64,000 nucleotides of DNA from Paramecium pentaurelia (Eukaryota > Ciliophora > Oligohymenophorea > Peniculida > Parameciidae), in NCBI GenBank assembly GCA_905183005.1, contig CAJJDO010000095.1, positions 297,628-361,627 of the forward strand, given 5' to 3'. A program made the position numbers and the translations under genes. Of the stretch, positions 52,593 through 64,000 are shown piece by piece. How positions within the stretch are numbered: the stretch's first letter is position 1; each line of letters opens with the position of its first letter. Below the pieces are notes generated by a model. It was not told the origin of the DNA. It was given only the letters and a program-made list of their open reading frames with translations, and searched no databases.

Positions 52593-53000
52593 GGTTTTTG
52601 TGGAAATTGTTTTTATTCAAGTATAGAAGAAGAGTGTGATGATTGTAATTCTACATATGATCAAAATAAATATGAGCATTATGGAAATTTACCATAAGAT
52701 TAAAATGTTTGTTGCAAATGCCTAGTTTAATGTCCATAAGGATGTAATATTTGTAATTGTAGAATATGTAAAGATAGTTAAAAGAATGGGTGGTTATTGA
52801 TTAATGAAGTTTGCCCTTTAAAATTTGCGAATGGTTATATAGTAGGAGGCGAATTATGTGATGATGGAAACTATTTTGAATTAGAGTACGTTGTTAGTGT
52901 TCCTTTTCTTATTTACCAGAAGTTTCTTGATTGCTTCTAAGGGCTAAGTTTATAGTGCAAGATTGGATACTTAGAAGATAGATTATAATGTAGAATAGTT
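52593..53000 (+). pseudogene. Cysteine-rich surface protein fragment (family member D)
   Basis: The plus strand reads CGNCFYSSIEEECDDCNSTY, then VCCKCLVQCPQGCNICNCRI, GGELCDDGNYFELE and LQCKIGYLEDRLQC. The CPxGC and LCDDGN elements match the repeats of the large membrane protein at 36963-40929, so this is a displaced fourth relative in opposite orientation. The frame stays open downstream to about 53340, but the cysteine pattern ends near 53000 and no signal peptide or membrane part is seen. It begins abruptly. Either a short gene piece or a pseudogene. Confidence 0.5.
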
Positions 53001-54943
53001 TGGAAAGTGGTTTAGGATCTATTAGAACAACAATCTCAAAACCAAAGGATTCTATTTTTTCGCAATTTGATTATTAATAATATTCAAATTTATTAATTGA
53101 ATTTTATCTAGATTTTATAGCTTTACCAATATTAATATTCAAAGCATCATCTAAACTAAAGTATAAGTAATCTACAATATTTTCATACATAAGAGTTTTA
53201 CGAAAAGGACTAAAAAAGAAACAGGAAAATTTTATTGAAAAAGTAGTGTCGGTTGATTAATCTGGAGCTAAGAGATCAAAACAAATTTGATTAATTCTTG
53301 TAATAAAACGATTTTATTAATTTACAAATTCTTTTCATAAAATAATACTCATTTCTCTTAGCATATATATTATAAATGGAAAAACTTAGATTTAACATCA
53401 TATGTTTAATTAATAGAATATAATTGCAAAACCTTTAATTAGTCAATTTAATAGAACATCCAATCATAATATTCATATTATCAAATATGAGCGTTAAAAG
53501 ATTTATTCATCTAGAATTTAGATTTGGAATGAAAGAAATATAGAATTTATTTGAGAATTGAAAAACCTCTACTTTATCAAAATTGATTTTGAATACTATA
53601 ATAAATTTCGATAAAACAAAAATTTCTATTACCTTTGATTAATCTTGATTGATCATCTTTGTAATTTTATAATGAAATTTATCCTATAATAAATGAATAT
53701 TGTGAACCTTTATTGTTATATGCATTTTATATTTTGATTTCATATTTTTCCTTCTCTACAATGTTAAAATGGGTAATGCTAAATTTATAAATTAATTACT
53801 AACACTTAATCATATTGTAAGTTGATTTTCTTATTATTAATAATTAAGAAATATTTTTTAACCTTAATTATAAAAGTAGTTAAAATTTATTGAATAATTT
53901 ATAAATTATAATTTTGTAATTTTAAACCTACAAAAACATAATAATAGATAACATTGATTTCCTGCTTTTTTTTATTCAGTTTTTTTCTATAGATCTTAAT
54001 GCAATTAATCTCATTTTGAACAGGTTAATTCATTTGTAGAAATGCAAAATTAAAGCATTTTAGTCCTAAACTATTAATTTTGTATTTATATAACAATACC
54101 AATTTATGATACCTTTTTCTTCTTCTACAATTTCGTCAATAGATTTGCTTTAAATTATTTAATAAATTATGGGTAATTTCTTAACTAATTAATTTAACTT
54201 TTAATTTATCTAATTGATGAGATCATCATAAGAATACAGTTATTCTAAGCTAAGAAGTGATAAATGATAATTTTGTAATAAACAATAAGAAGGTTTATCG
54301 AAATATTACCTTGAATAGTATTTTTAAAAATCACTCAAACTTATTTGTTTTAACTTTTTTATAGCTTAGATGAATTTAAGGATTAACAATATTTTGTAAA
54401 TTCTTGTCATACCTTTTGATTATTTTTGTTATTGTATAAAAGAATAAGTAATTATTAAATATCTTTTTCTATTTATAAATTAAAAGACTAAATTAAAAAA
54501 TTATTAATTATAACTTTTTAAACCAATCCTTTTTATAAAGTCAAATAAATTAAGTAAACCTAGGATAATATCCTAGATGATTTAAAAAGAATAACATAAT
54601 TATAATTTACTTTGGATTTTCTTTAAATAGTTATTTCACAATTTCTATTAGTCTCTTCTTAGTCGGTTGAGAATTTATTTAATGTAGTATCATTTAAATT
54701 TAAATCTCTATAAATATTATTTGATAACAGTTTTACATCTCAATATTTATTCCCTACACTTGACTATTTATTTTATTAATATTAAAATAAAGGACATATA
54801 AATTAACTGAATTGGAATAAATCTTAGGAAAAGCATGTACTCAAATATTTTAAGAACTTTAAAAGTCATAATTTTAAAATATTAAATATTGATATTGATT
54901 GTAATTATAATTATGTTGTTGTTGATAATAATCAAATTAACTT
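53001..54943. other. Stretch without recognisable genes
   Basis: A+T-rich. No coding region, RNA gene or repeat could be supported. Confidence 0.4.
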
Positions 54944-57771
54944 TCACTTAAAATCTTCTAAAAGGTAAATTCTTTTGGATTCTAATAAAGGTCTTAAATC
55001 GTAACCCTAATAATTTGCAAAATATCCTTTTAAGATTAGAGCTCCTTATGCTTAAAATAATGGTGTATGAGATATTCGTAGTATTGTAAAATAGCTTGAT
55101 GCTAAAAAATAATAATGAAATAAATACATGATATAGGATGGTTTTAAAAAATTGATGTTTTAAATTAAGCTAAAATATTGCTATAACTTTCGTTAGCGGA
55201 TGAAAATTATTTCCCATTCTTAACATTACGTAAGCGGATAGACTAATCATCAATACCAGATGCTATTGTATTTTCATCAGGAGAGAAACAGACTGACATA
55301 ACATAACCACTATGACCTTCCAATTACTCATTTTATTATTCTGTTTTGACATCCCATAGAAGAATAGACCTATCTGCACTGCCAGAAGCTAATTAATTTC
55401 CATCAGGTGAGAAAACAACTGACAATACATATCCATTATGACCATCTATTTTGGCTTTTTATTAACCTGTTTTGACATCCCATAGACGAATAGACCTATC
55501 TGCACTACCAGAAGCTAATGAATTTCCATCAGGAGAGAAAACAACTGACAAAACATATCCACTATGACCATCCAATTTGGCTTTTTCTTATCCTGTTTTA
55601 ACATCCCATAGACGGATAGACTTATCATCACTACAAGATGCTAATGTTTTTCCATCAGGAGAAAAACAGACTGACCAAACTCCACCCCAATGACCATTTA
55701 ATTCAGCTTTTTATTATCCTGTTTTGACATCCCATAAACGGATTGGCCTAACTTCACAACCAGAAGCTAATGAATTTCCATCAGGAGAGAAACAGACTGT
55801 TCGAATATCATGAGTATGACCATCTATTTTGGCTTTTTATTAACCTGTTTTGACATCCCATATACGGATAGACCTATCTGCACTACCAGAAGCTAATGAA
55901 TTTCCATCAGGAGAGAAAACAACTGACAAAACATATCCACTATGACCATCCAATTTGGCTTTTTCTTATCCTGTTTTAACATCCCATAGACGGATAGACT
56001 TATCTACACTACCAGATACTAATGTATCTCCATCAGGAGAGAAACAAACTGTTCTAACATCATGAGTATGACCATTCAATTTGGCTTTTTATTATCCTGT
56101 TTTAACAACCCATAGACGGATAGACTTATCATCACTACAAGATGCTAATGTTTTTCCATCAGGAGAGAAACAAACTGACCAAACTTTATCCCTATGACCA
56201 TCTAATTCGTCTTTTTATTATACTTTTTGGACATCCCATAGACGGATAGAGTTATCGGCACTACCAGAGGCTAATGCATTTCCATCAGAGGAGAAACAGA
56301 CTGAACAAACTTTATCACTATGACCATCGAATTAGGCTTTTGATTAACCACTTTTGACATCCCATAGACGGATAGAGTAATCCTAACTACCTGATGCTAA
56401 TGTATTTCCATCAGGAGAAAAACAGATTGGGTAGACAATACTAGTGTGACCATCTAATTTTGCTTATTATAATCCTGTTTTAACATCCCATAGACAGATA
56501 GACTTAACATCACAAGATGCCAATGTATTTCCATCAGGAGAGAAACAAACTTATCTAATAAAAAAACTAGGAGCATCTAATTTAGCTTTTTATTATCCTG
56601 TTTTGACATCCCATAGACAAATAGAGTTTATTAGACTACTAGATGCCAAAGTGTTTCCGTCAGAAGAGAAACAGACTGAGTTGATACAACTGCCATGACC
56701 ATCTAATTTGGCTTTTTATTATCCTGTTTTGACATTCCATAAACGGATAGACTTGTCATCACTGCCAGATACCAATGTATTTCCATCAGGGGAGAAGCAG
56801 ATTTATACGACATAATCATCGTGACCATCTAATTTTGCGCTTTTTTTCTTAGTCTTCACGTCCCATAAACGGATAGACTTATCACGGCCACCAGATGCTA
56901 ATATATTTCCGTCAGGAGAGAAACAGACTGAATTTATGCAATCAGTATGACCTTAGAATTAGGCTTTTTATTATCCTGTTTTGACGTCCCAAAGACGAAT
57001 AGACTTATCTGAACTACCGGAAGCTAATGAATTTCTATCAGGAGAGAAACAGACTGAATTTACTGAATTTACATGGCCATTCAATTAATTTAATTCTTGA
57101 ATTCTTAAGTATTTCCATTTACAATTAAATAATTAAGCTCCATTTAAATTTATTCCACTTATGTTAACATTATTAAATTAGGATCCACTTAAAGTACACT
57201 TAACAAAATTAGCTCCTACTAAAGAAGTATTTTATATCTTAATATTTTCAAAATTCTTATTTCGAAGATCAACTTTCATCTTAACTAATACATGTAATGA
57301 ATTAGACCCACATTATATTAAAGTTTTATCTATGGATGTCAGGTAAACTAAAAATTACAAAAATTCTATAATCTATCCTATATCCTTGATGATATTAATT
57401 AGATGTAATGTAGACTCATAATTTTCATCACTGGAATAGTCTTAGTTATTGAAGTCATGAACTTTTAATTTTTTTAAGACATCTGTAATTTATTTCACGT
57501 CATTTATAACAACAGAAAATTTCTATTCTCTATCGGTTTTGGTTGAATTCTCCGCTTGTTGTAAGTAAGATTGATATAACTTTCTTTGATTCCCAATGTC
57601 TTAAAGATATCCAATGCAGTCTTAAACTTTTTCCTTTCGAAATATTTCTAATATGACACCAAATATTTTTTCATCTGAGTCTTTAACTTAAGTAAAGATG
57701 TCAGCTAAAGCTTGCTCACCTTAAAAAGGACCCTGCATTTTATTTTTTTATTTTTAATATTGAATTTCCAT
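54944..57771 (-). CDS. WD40 protein, 933 aa, NACHT-less paralogue of the giant NTPase
   Basis: Intact minus-strand gene. ATG is at 57771 (a second ATG at 57738 is also possible), TGA at 54944-54946, and a single 26-nt GT...TAG intron lies at 55102-55127; 934 codons exactly. It aligns from its N-terminus to the region just after the NACHT part of the protein at 5531-14221. Helical segment: ILEIFRKEKVQDC here and FRSIIEILTKQRYK there. Then LTSIDKTLIQCGSNSLHVLV matches LTSLDKNLIQSGSNSLNILV. A pentapeptide-like block (NFVKCTLSGSQF...NLNGAQL) follows, then 15 WD40 units, and the shared tail GALILKGYFANYQGYDLR. No Walker motif is present and no NACHT remnant was seen upstream, so it is a truncated, possibly functional propeller paralogue. 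Confidence 0.88.
55440..56005 (-). repeat. Near-identical WD40 block repeated at 378 bp
   Basis: Bases 55440-55627 and 55818-56005 agree at all but about two positions. The spacing is 378 bp, exactly three 126-bp WD40 units. Such agreement exceeds that between most other units and points to recent duplication or gene conversion of a block of repeats. Confidence 0.85.
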
Positions 57772-58804
57772 TTCTCTAACTTTTAGTTATATTCTGCAAA
57801 ATCAATAAAAATATCTAATCAAGATTTGATATTGATTATAATTAAGGTAAAAAATGCCAAAAAAATTCAATTCTCCATTTATAATTCTTGACTCTTGAAG
57901 AATATAGAATAACTAATAATTATATCAACAAGTTAATTTAAATGAAATTAAATTTGAGTTATATTACTGATTAATTCATTTTTTTTTTTAAGTATAAATA
58001 ATTGATATTGGAATATTTAGAAAAACTTCATGTTTTTTATTTTAATTATGATTATTGGATTTAAAGTTGTAGCAAAATATGTTATTCTTATTGCTTCTAA
58101 ATGAGAATGCAAGCTTTAATATTAGATAAAAGACTTTGGTAAGTAATAAAATAAGGAAAAGTTTAATAAATTGAGAAATACTATTTCGAATTATTAGTCA
58201 TATTTATGTTAAAGGTTTACTTGACTATTTCCCAGAATACTATTTTCTCTTCTTTATTACCTCAGTGGCATACCACCTATGAACCCCTACTCTTGTTTAA
58301 ATAGAGGGTATGTGTAACACCAAAAACAATTGTGTTAACACCATCACAACCTTAAAAAAAAAACCATACAATACCTGTCACAACCTTAAAATCAATTTGT
58401 AACAATAGTCGCAACACCAAAAAGCTTAGGAATAAAGTAAAATGTACTTTTTAAAAATAGTCCTCATTATTGTTAAGTTTGGTTTTGATATGAATATGAG
58501 GTTTCATAATTCATTTAAGAATTGAATTAACTATTAATTGGTGTCCTTATATGTAAGAAATTTAAATACATAAATTTTATAAAGATGTGTTTGTTGAAAT
58601 ATTTTATAAATGAAATTATTTTTCAAATATTCATAATTGAAAAAAAATAATTGATAATAAGATCTACTTTTCTGGCAGGTCAATTTTTTCTTCAGATTTT
58701 TGTAATGACCATAAAGATATATGAATGGGACCTTCACCATGAGTATATAGATAAGATATATTATAAAAATATATATTAAAATTATTTTTAAAGAAAATTA
58801 TTCG
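57772..58804. other. Intergenic, with small internal repeats
   Basis: Bases 58260-58440 are richer in C than the rest and contain repeated words: CACAACCTTAAAA twice (near 58345 and 58378) and AACACCAAAAA-like words at 58316 and 58409. Not telomeric (no CCCCAA or CCCAAA array). The remainder is A+T-rich without features. Confidence 0.45.
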
Positions 58805-59160
58805 ACTGCGTAAAGCCGGAAGTAAGTTGAACAAGGGGTTAAGGATGCAAGTTCATAGTAAAGACTCGAAACTAGGAGGGGCTATAAGAGAATGGTTATA
58901 CCTAGGCTTCTCAAACAGCTATGGAAGAGATATCTATCTTTTGTTCAGAAATATGACGTCAGGCCGATCATCAGTCGGTCAGTGCTCTAGTCCTAGAAAC
59001 CTCCGTATGGTTTCAAGTACATCCCCAAGGCTCTCATCTTTTCCGAATCTGGCTTCCCTATGCAACAGATTGGAAAGACAAGTTTGTTGTTCTAGAACCT
59101 TCTTTAGCGAGAATTTTTATTACAAGGTTATAAATTTAGAACTTCATTAATGAAGAGTAT
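58805..59160. other. G+C-rich island of foreign composition
   Basis: About 350 bp of clearly higher G+C than all neighbouring DNA, with sharp edges. On the plus strand one frame is open across most of it (SKLGGAIREWLYLGFSNSYG), and another reads VWFQVHPQGSHLFRIWLPYA continuing TDWKDKFVVLE. Only one TGA interrupts the second. No family, rRNA or tRNA could be recognised. It could be an organellar or bacterial insertion, a transposon piece, or a decayed gene. Confidence 0.5.
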
Positions 59161-60370
59161 TCGTGGAGCACTAATAAACACAGAATCTTTCAATTAAAAA
59201 TGATTCCAATAAAAATTATCCTTACATATCATTCAATTAAATTATTATAATAATAATTATTATTAAATTATTTTTAAAGGAATAACCGAAAACAAAATCT
59301 TCCCACTTTTAGAAAACCTTTTAGAAAAAAGAACATTAAAATTGCTTCCACATTTTTAATCAGACTAGATGAGATATAAAGATGAAGCGCTTAGATTATA
59401 TCTTAAAATTGTAAAGGCTTTGAATTGATGTTTGACTTATTGACATGTCAAAAGAATAATATTTTAAAAGTAAAGGTTTTAGGTCAATCTATTATTAAAT
59501 TAAAATTGAACATAAAATTTCAATAAAAGTAATAAAAATTACTATTTAATTTTCAACTATTTACTTATTATAATTAAACTAACATATTTGTTAATTAAAA
59601 TTTGGCTATGAGATATTTTTTTGGAAGTTTATAAATATATAGATGATCTCTGCTCGAAATGAATTACTTAAATTTGATATTTTTAATTCGATTTACAGAT
59701 TATGATGGATCTAATACAATAAAATTCATAATCAGAAAGACTGGTTTAATAAATTTTACTATAAATTTTATTTTGCCAAAAGGCATGACTCGAAATTATA
59801 AAGTAAATCTTTGTCAGAAAATGTTTTATTTTTCTTCTATAAAATATTTTAGGCAAAAATGAAATTGTTATATTAATGGAATATAAGTCTGATTAGTTGT
59901 ACTAATACTAATGATGATTAATGAAAAATCATATCCTAAAAAATTGAGATATTACTTTTGGTTCTTTTAAAAAATTGTTTCTGCATAAATCCAATTCGAA
60001 GCTATTAAAATATTACTTCTTTTAATATTGTTTATTAATTAAATTAAATAATTAAAATCTTTTTATTTTATTATTAATTGATAATTAATTATTATTTTAA
60101 AGCATTTTTCGTTTATTTAATTGTTTATTTTCTTAAAAGTATTTTAATACATTTAATATATTTTGATGACTTTTAAAAGTTGTTAATTAGATTGATGGAA
60201 TGATAATATGAAAGATATAAAGAACAAAATTCAAATATATTTGATACTTAGATTATGCTGAAGATTTTAATGATTATTTATTTTTTATTGAATAATATGT
60301 AAAAGTTTAAGATAATTTAAAATGGAGTTCAAAGTCACCATTAAAAAATATGTGGTTGGAATTTGTAAAG
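59161..60370. other. Stretch without recognisable genes
   Basis: A+T-rich flank between the G+C-rich island and the MORN-like locus. Nothing recognisable was found. Confidence 0.4.
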
Positions 60371-61516
60371 TATCAATTTGGAAATAAATGACTCATTTAT
60401 TAAAACACAATGATATTGTTATAAACCTAGAATTAATGAAACATTTAATATCAAAAGGATAAAAAAATTAATAGAATAATTAAAAAAAAGGAAAAATGGA
60501 CAATTTTTTTTTTGTAGGTAATAAAGAATAAATGAAGGCGAACCATACAATGAAATTGGGCTAAAAGTTGAAAATGGTTAAATTTGTTTGAAACTTTTGG
60601 GAATTAGAGCTCTAATAGAAAAGCCAAAATATTTTATGAAGGAGAATATTAAGATGGGAAAAAAATTGGATAGTGGAATAGTATATATTTAGAGAAGATA
60701 ATGTAAATATAATTAAAGAAATATAGAGGAGGAGGTTATTTTAATGATGATGGATTAAAGACTGGAAAATGGATTGAATTACATCCTAATTTTTATGAGT
60801 ACATTATTTAGATATATAATGAAGATTATCTGAAATGTTTTACGTTGGGGAATATCAATTAGGAAAAAGAATTGGATTTTGGAATTTAATTAATAAGAAG
60901 AAATAAATGTAAAAAATTGAATTATTTTATAGAGGTGGAGGAGTTTATAATGAAAATGGATTAAAAGATGGTAAATGGATTGAACCACACGAACATTATT
61001 TTAAGTATTTAATCGTTTTCAATATCAGCTTTTGTTAAGTAATATTTGTTGGTTCATATTAAAATGGAAGAAAATGTGGAAAATGGGAAACTTTGCACTA
61101 GCAACTAGGAAATATAAATTATATTGTTATTGGTGGAGGAGTATATGATGATTTTGATGTTAAAAATGGAATGTGGAAAGAGCTGCATGCTAATTTTTAA
61201 GAGTACATAAATTTTTATTGTTAAGTTTTTCAGTAGTAATTAATGAAGGACTTTATTAAGATGGTTAAAAAATTGGAAATTGGAATACTTTGTATAGAAA
61301 ATATGGAGATGAAGAATTTTAGACTATGTAACAATAAAATTTAATCTTTAGAGGATCAGGATTTTATGATGAAGATGGTTATAAGAATGGAATTTGGAAG
61401 GAAGTAGATGTCAATTTTTGGGAGTAAATTTTTAATTAATATAAAATTAGTGAATGTATAGTATTTCATACTGGCTAATATCATAAAGGAAAGAAATTAT
61501 ACAAATGGGATACATT
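60371..61516 (+). pseudogene. MORN-like repeat gene, broken 5' end (copy 1)
   Basis: Homologue of the gene at 44186-46481. From about 60630 to the N at 61517 the reading is good: repeats GGGYFNDDGLKTGKWIEL, GGGVYNENGLKDGKWIEP, GGGVYDDFDVKNGMWKEL and GSGFYDEDGYKNGIWKEV, with second halves such as GEYQLGKRIGFW and GLYQDGQKIGNW. Introns at the equivalent positions: 60703-60726, 60799-60824, 60909-60932, 61005-61028, 61203-61225, 61328-61351, 61424-61450. Several end AAG or CAG. The start region is frame-broken (EGEPYNEIGLKVENG then a shift), and the 3' side is cut at the N. Either an allele joined wrongly or a decaying paralogue. Confidence 0.6.
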
Positions 61517-61517
61517 N

Positions 61518-63000
61518 TATCAATTTGGAAATAAATGACTCATTTATTAAAACACAATGATATTGTTATAAACCTAGAATTAATGAAACATTTAATATCA
61601 AAAGGATAAAAAAATTAATAGAATAATTAAAAAAAAGGAAAAATGGACAATTTTTTTTTTGTAGGTAATAAAGAATAAATGAAGGCGAACCATACAATGA
61701 AATTGGGCTAAAAGTTGAAAATGGTTAAATTTGTTTGAAACTTTTGGGAATTAGAGCTCTAATAGAAAAGCCAAAATATTTTATGAAGTAGAATATGAAG
61801 ATGGGAAAAAAATTGGGTAGAATAGTATTTATTTAGAGAAGAAAATGTAAATATAATTAATTAAAATTAGAGGAGGGGGTTATTTTAATGATGATGGATT
61901 AAAAACTGGAATTAATTGAATCATATTCTAATTTTATGAGTGGTTAGTGGATTGAAGCACACGAGCATTAATTTAAGTATTTAATTGTTTTCAATTTCAA
62001 CTTTGTTAAGGAATATTTGTTGGCTCATATTAAAATGCGGAAAATGGGAAACTTTGCACAAGCAACTAGGAAATATGAATTATATTGTAATTGGCGGAGG
62101 AGTTTATGATGAATTTGATTATAAAAATGGAATGTGGAAGGAGCTGCATACTAATTTTTTAGTGTACATAAATTTTGATTGTGAAATTTTTCAGAATTAA
62201 TTAATGAAGGAAATTATAAAGAGGATTGAAAATTGGAAATCGGAATAATTTGTATATGAAGAATTTTAAACTATGTAACAATGAACTTCAATCTTTAGAG
62301 GATCAGAATTTTATCATGAAGATTATTAAAAGAGTGGAATTCGGAAGGAAGTGGATGTTAATTTTTGGGAGTAAGTTTTAATTAATATAAAATGAATGAA
62401 TGTTTAGTATTTCATACTGGCTAATATCATAAAGGAAAGAAATTATACAAATGGGATACTCTTAATTAAAATTAATTAATGTAATTTAATAACTATTTAA
62501 TAAAGATAATGGATAATACTATATTGAAGGTAAAAAACAAGGTAAGTTGATTGATATAGATGAAATTTCTCAAAGTAATTAAAAATAGATCTTAATTGAA
62601 TAATACAACAAAAATGGATGAAAAGTTGGACTTGATCCACCCTAATATATTTTTGTAAAGTAATAACTTTAATCATGTAAATTTATATTGATAATGATAT
62701 TGCTGGTGGTACATATGACGATGGTGAAATGGAAAATGGCATGATTTCTTTGATAATTACAGAGAGTAAAAATAATTATTAATTGATGTAGAAATTATTA
62801 AGTTATTTAGTAATATGAATGGAGAATGGAATGATATTTATAAACACTATAATTCATTAAATTTTCATAAAATGTACATTTTATTATATGTGTGAAGTTA
62901 GAGATGGAGGATAATATGATAACAATTGAAAAGAGGATGGGGTACAAGCATCTAATAAAATTTGAATATCTTAATTTGTCAAAAAAGAAAATAGAAGAAA
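61518..63000 (+). pseudogene. MORN-like repeat gene, diverged copy 2 and decayed tail
   Basis: Starts exactly at the single N at 61517 by repeating 60371 onward (offset 1147 bp). It is nearly identical for about 230 bp, then diverges with deletions that remove half-units and break frames (for example the GGGYFNDDGLKTG unit is cut short and several TGA codons appear). After about 62460 only traces remain: GGTYDDGEMENGM near 62710 and GGQYDNN near 62910. Clearly decayed. Confidence 0.55.
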
Positions 63001-64000
63001 TTATAAAATATTAGAATTTCTGTACCTGCTTATTCTGAAAAGCTAGATATTAAAATAACTACTAATGTTTTCTTTATAAAACTTAATGAAATTAAATATT
63101 CTATTGAAATTCATCAATAGAATGATTTGATAATTAAGAAATTTTTATATCTTTTTTATTGTAGATATTTCTGTGATTAGTTAAAATTTTGTAAATTAAT
63201 GAAAAAATTGTGAAAATATCAAATCTAGTTTAAGGGATGAAAATGAATCCTTAAAATTCCTATCAATTTACAAATTTAAACCCAAAAATATTATGCTAAG
63301 ACAGAGATTTAAGTTTATCAAAATTAAGGATTAAATTTTATCCTATTTGAATTCATTTTAATAATGATTAGATAAGTTTATATAAAAGAAGAATTTTAAA
63401 GTATTATTATATTTTATAGTAAAAACCCTAACTATGATGATTACATCATATATTGAATTAATTTATAATTTAATCCTAAAGAAAGCAGAACTAAGATTTA
63501 CCTTTTAATTTTAATTTAGGTAATTTCTTATTATTTGGCTTTATAAAATAAGAGAATGATCTTAAATAAGTATTATTTACACTCGAATAAATCCTTAAAT
63601 TAGATTTATATGAAAAGATTATTGAAATTAAACTAATCATATAGTAGAAATGATTTAAATAAATGATAAGAATTACATGATTTTTAGACCAAATGCTTAA
63701 ATATTAATCCATTTAATGTTATTTTTTAGAGTTTGTGTGTAGTATTTTATTTAATATCTTCAACGATTGTAAGGTTGATTCAGAAATTTATATATACTTA
63801 AATAAGAAAATTTTGGAGGTGAATATTTAGCTTTATGTCAATTAATAAAATTTATTATTATATGGATAATATTTAAGAAGCAATTTAATTATAAATATTA
63901 TTATTGGTGACATAGATGAACTATATTTAATAAAGGATAATCTAAAATTAATAAACAGATACTCCAATATTTTTGTATTCAAAATATTCGAATGTATTCC
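63001..64000. other. Stretch without recognisable genes
   Basis: A+T-rich right edge of the window. Nothing recognisable was found. Confidence 0.4.

Noticed and set aside
58310..58440. C-rich repeated words as telomeric or CRISPR-like repeats
   Set aside because: No CCCCAA/CCCAAA tandem array is present, and the words recur only twice at irregular spacing.

Overview
The window looks like somatic (macronuclear-type) DNA of a Paramecium-like ciliate. It is very A+T-rich. Long proteins read through only if TAA and TAG are glutamine and TGA is the sole stop. Introns are tiny (about 20-38 nt, mostly GTA...TAG) and restore reading frames exactly where they are removed; frame arithmetic was checked by hand for six genes. 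No germline-type inserts interrupt the 8.6-kb gene, which argues against a micronuclear assembly. The standard code gives only short false frames.

Intact or nearly intact genes: a giant NACHT-pentapeptide-WD40 protein (5531-14221, +); a WD40 protein (21757-23240, -); a zinc-finger/TPR protein with one intron per TPR (28455-30195, +); a zinc-finger/WD40 protein (33888-35433, +); a 1289-aa cysteine-rich multi-pass membrane protein (36963-40929, -); a MORN-like repeat gene with about two introns per repeat (44186-46481, +, two frame breaks); a small secreted candidate (49609-49983, +); and a NACHT-less WD40 paralogue of the giant protein (54944-57771, -). Further members of the cysteine-rich membrane family lie at 1-1010 (-, runs off the window), 24790-25954 (-, truncated) and 52593-53000 (+, fragment). 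A second, decayed MORN-like locus fills 60500-63000.

Between these lies an unusual amount of decayed coding DNA (15.8-17.5, 18.9-21.6, 23.4-24.7, 27.7-28.4, 31.1-33.1, 41.6-43.5, 47.7-48.4 kb) and featureless A+T-rich sequence. Assembly flaws are present: a 466-N gap (31201-31666) and two single-N joins (51162, 61517), each flanked by duplicated sequence. A G+C-rich island (58805-59160) is foreign in composition.

The surviving genes are mostly recognition-type repeat proteins (WD40, TPR, MORN, cysteine-rich ectodomains) whose repeats look recently homogenised or amplified. The best candidate for new biology is the NACHT-WD40 protein and its NACHT-less partner, architecturally like fungal HNWD/HET-E and animal NLR-type sensors. 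A sensing or self/non-self role is inference only.
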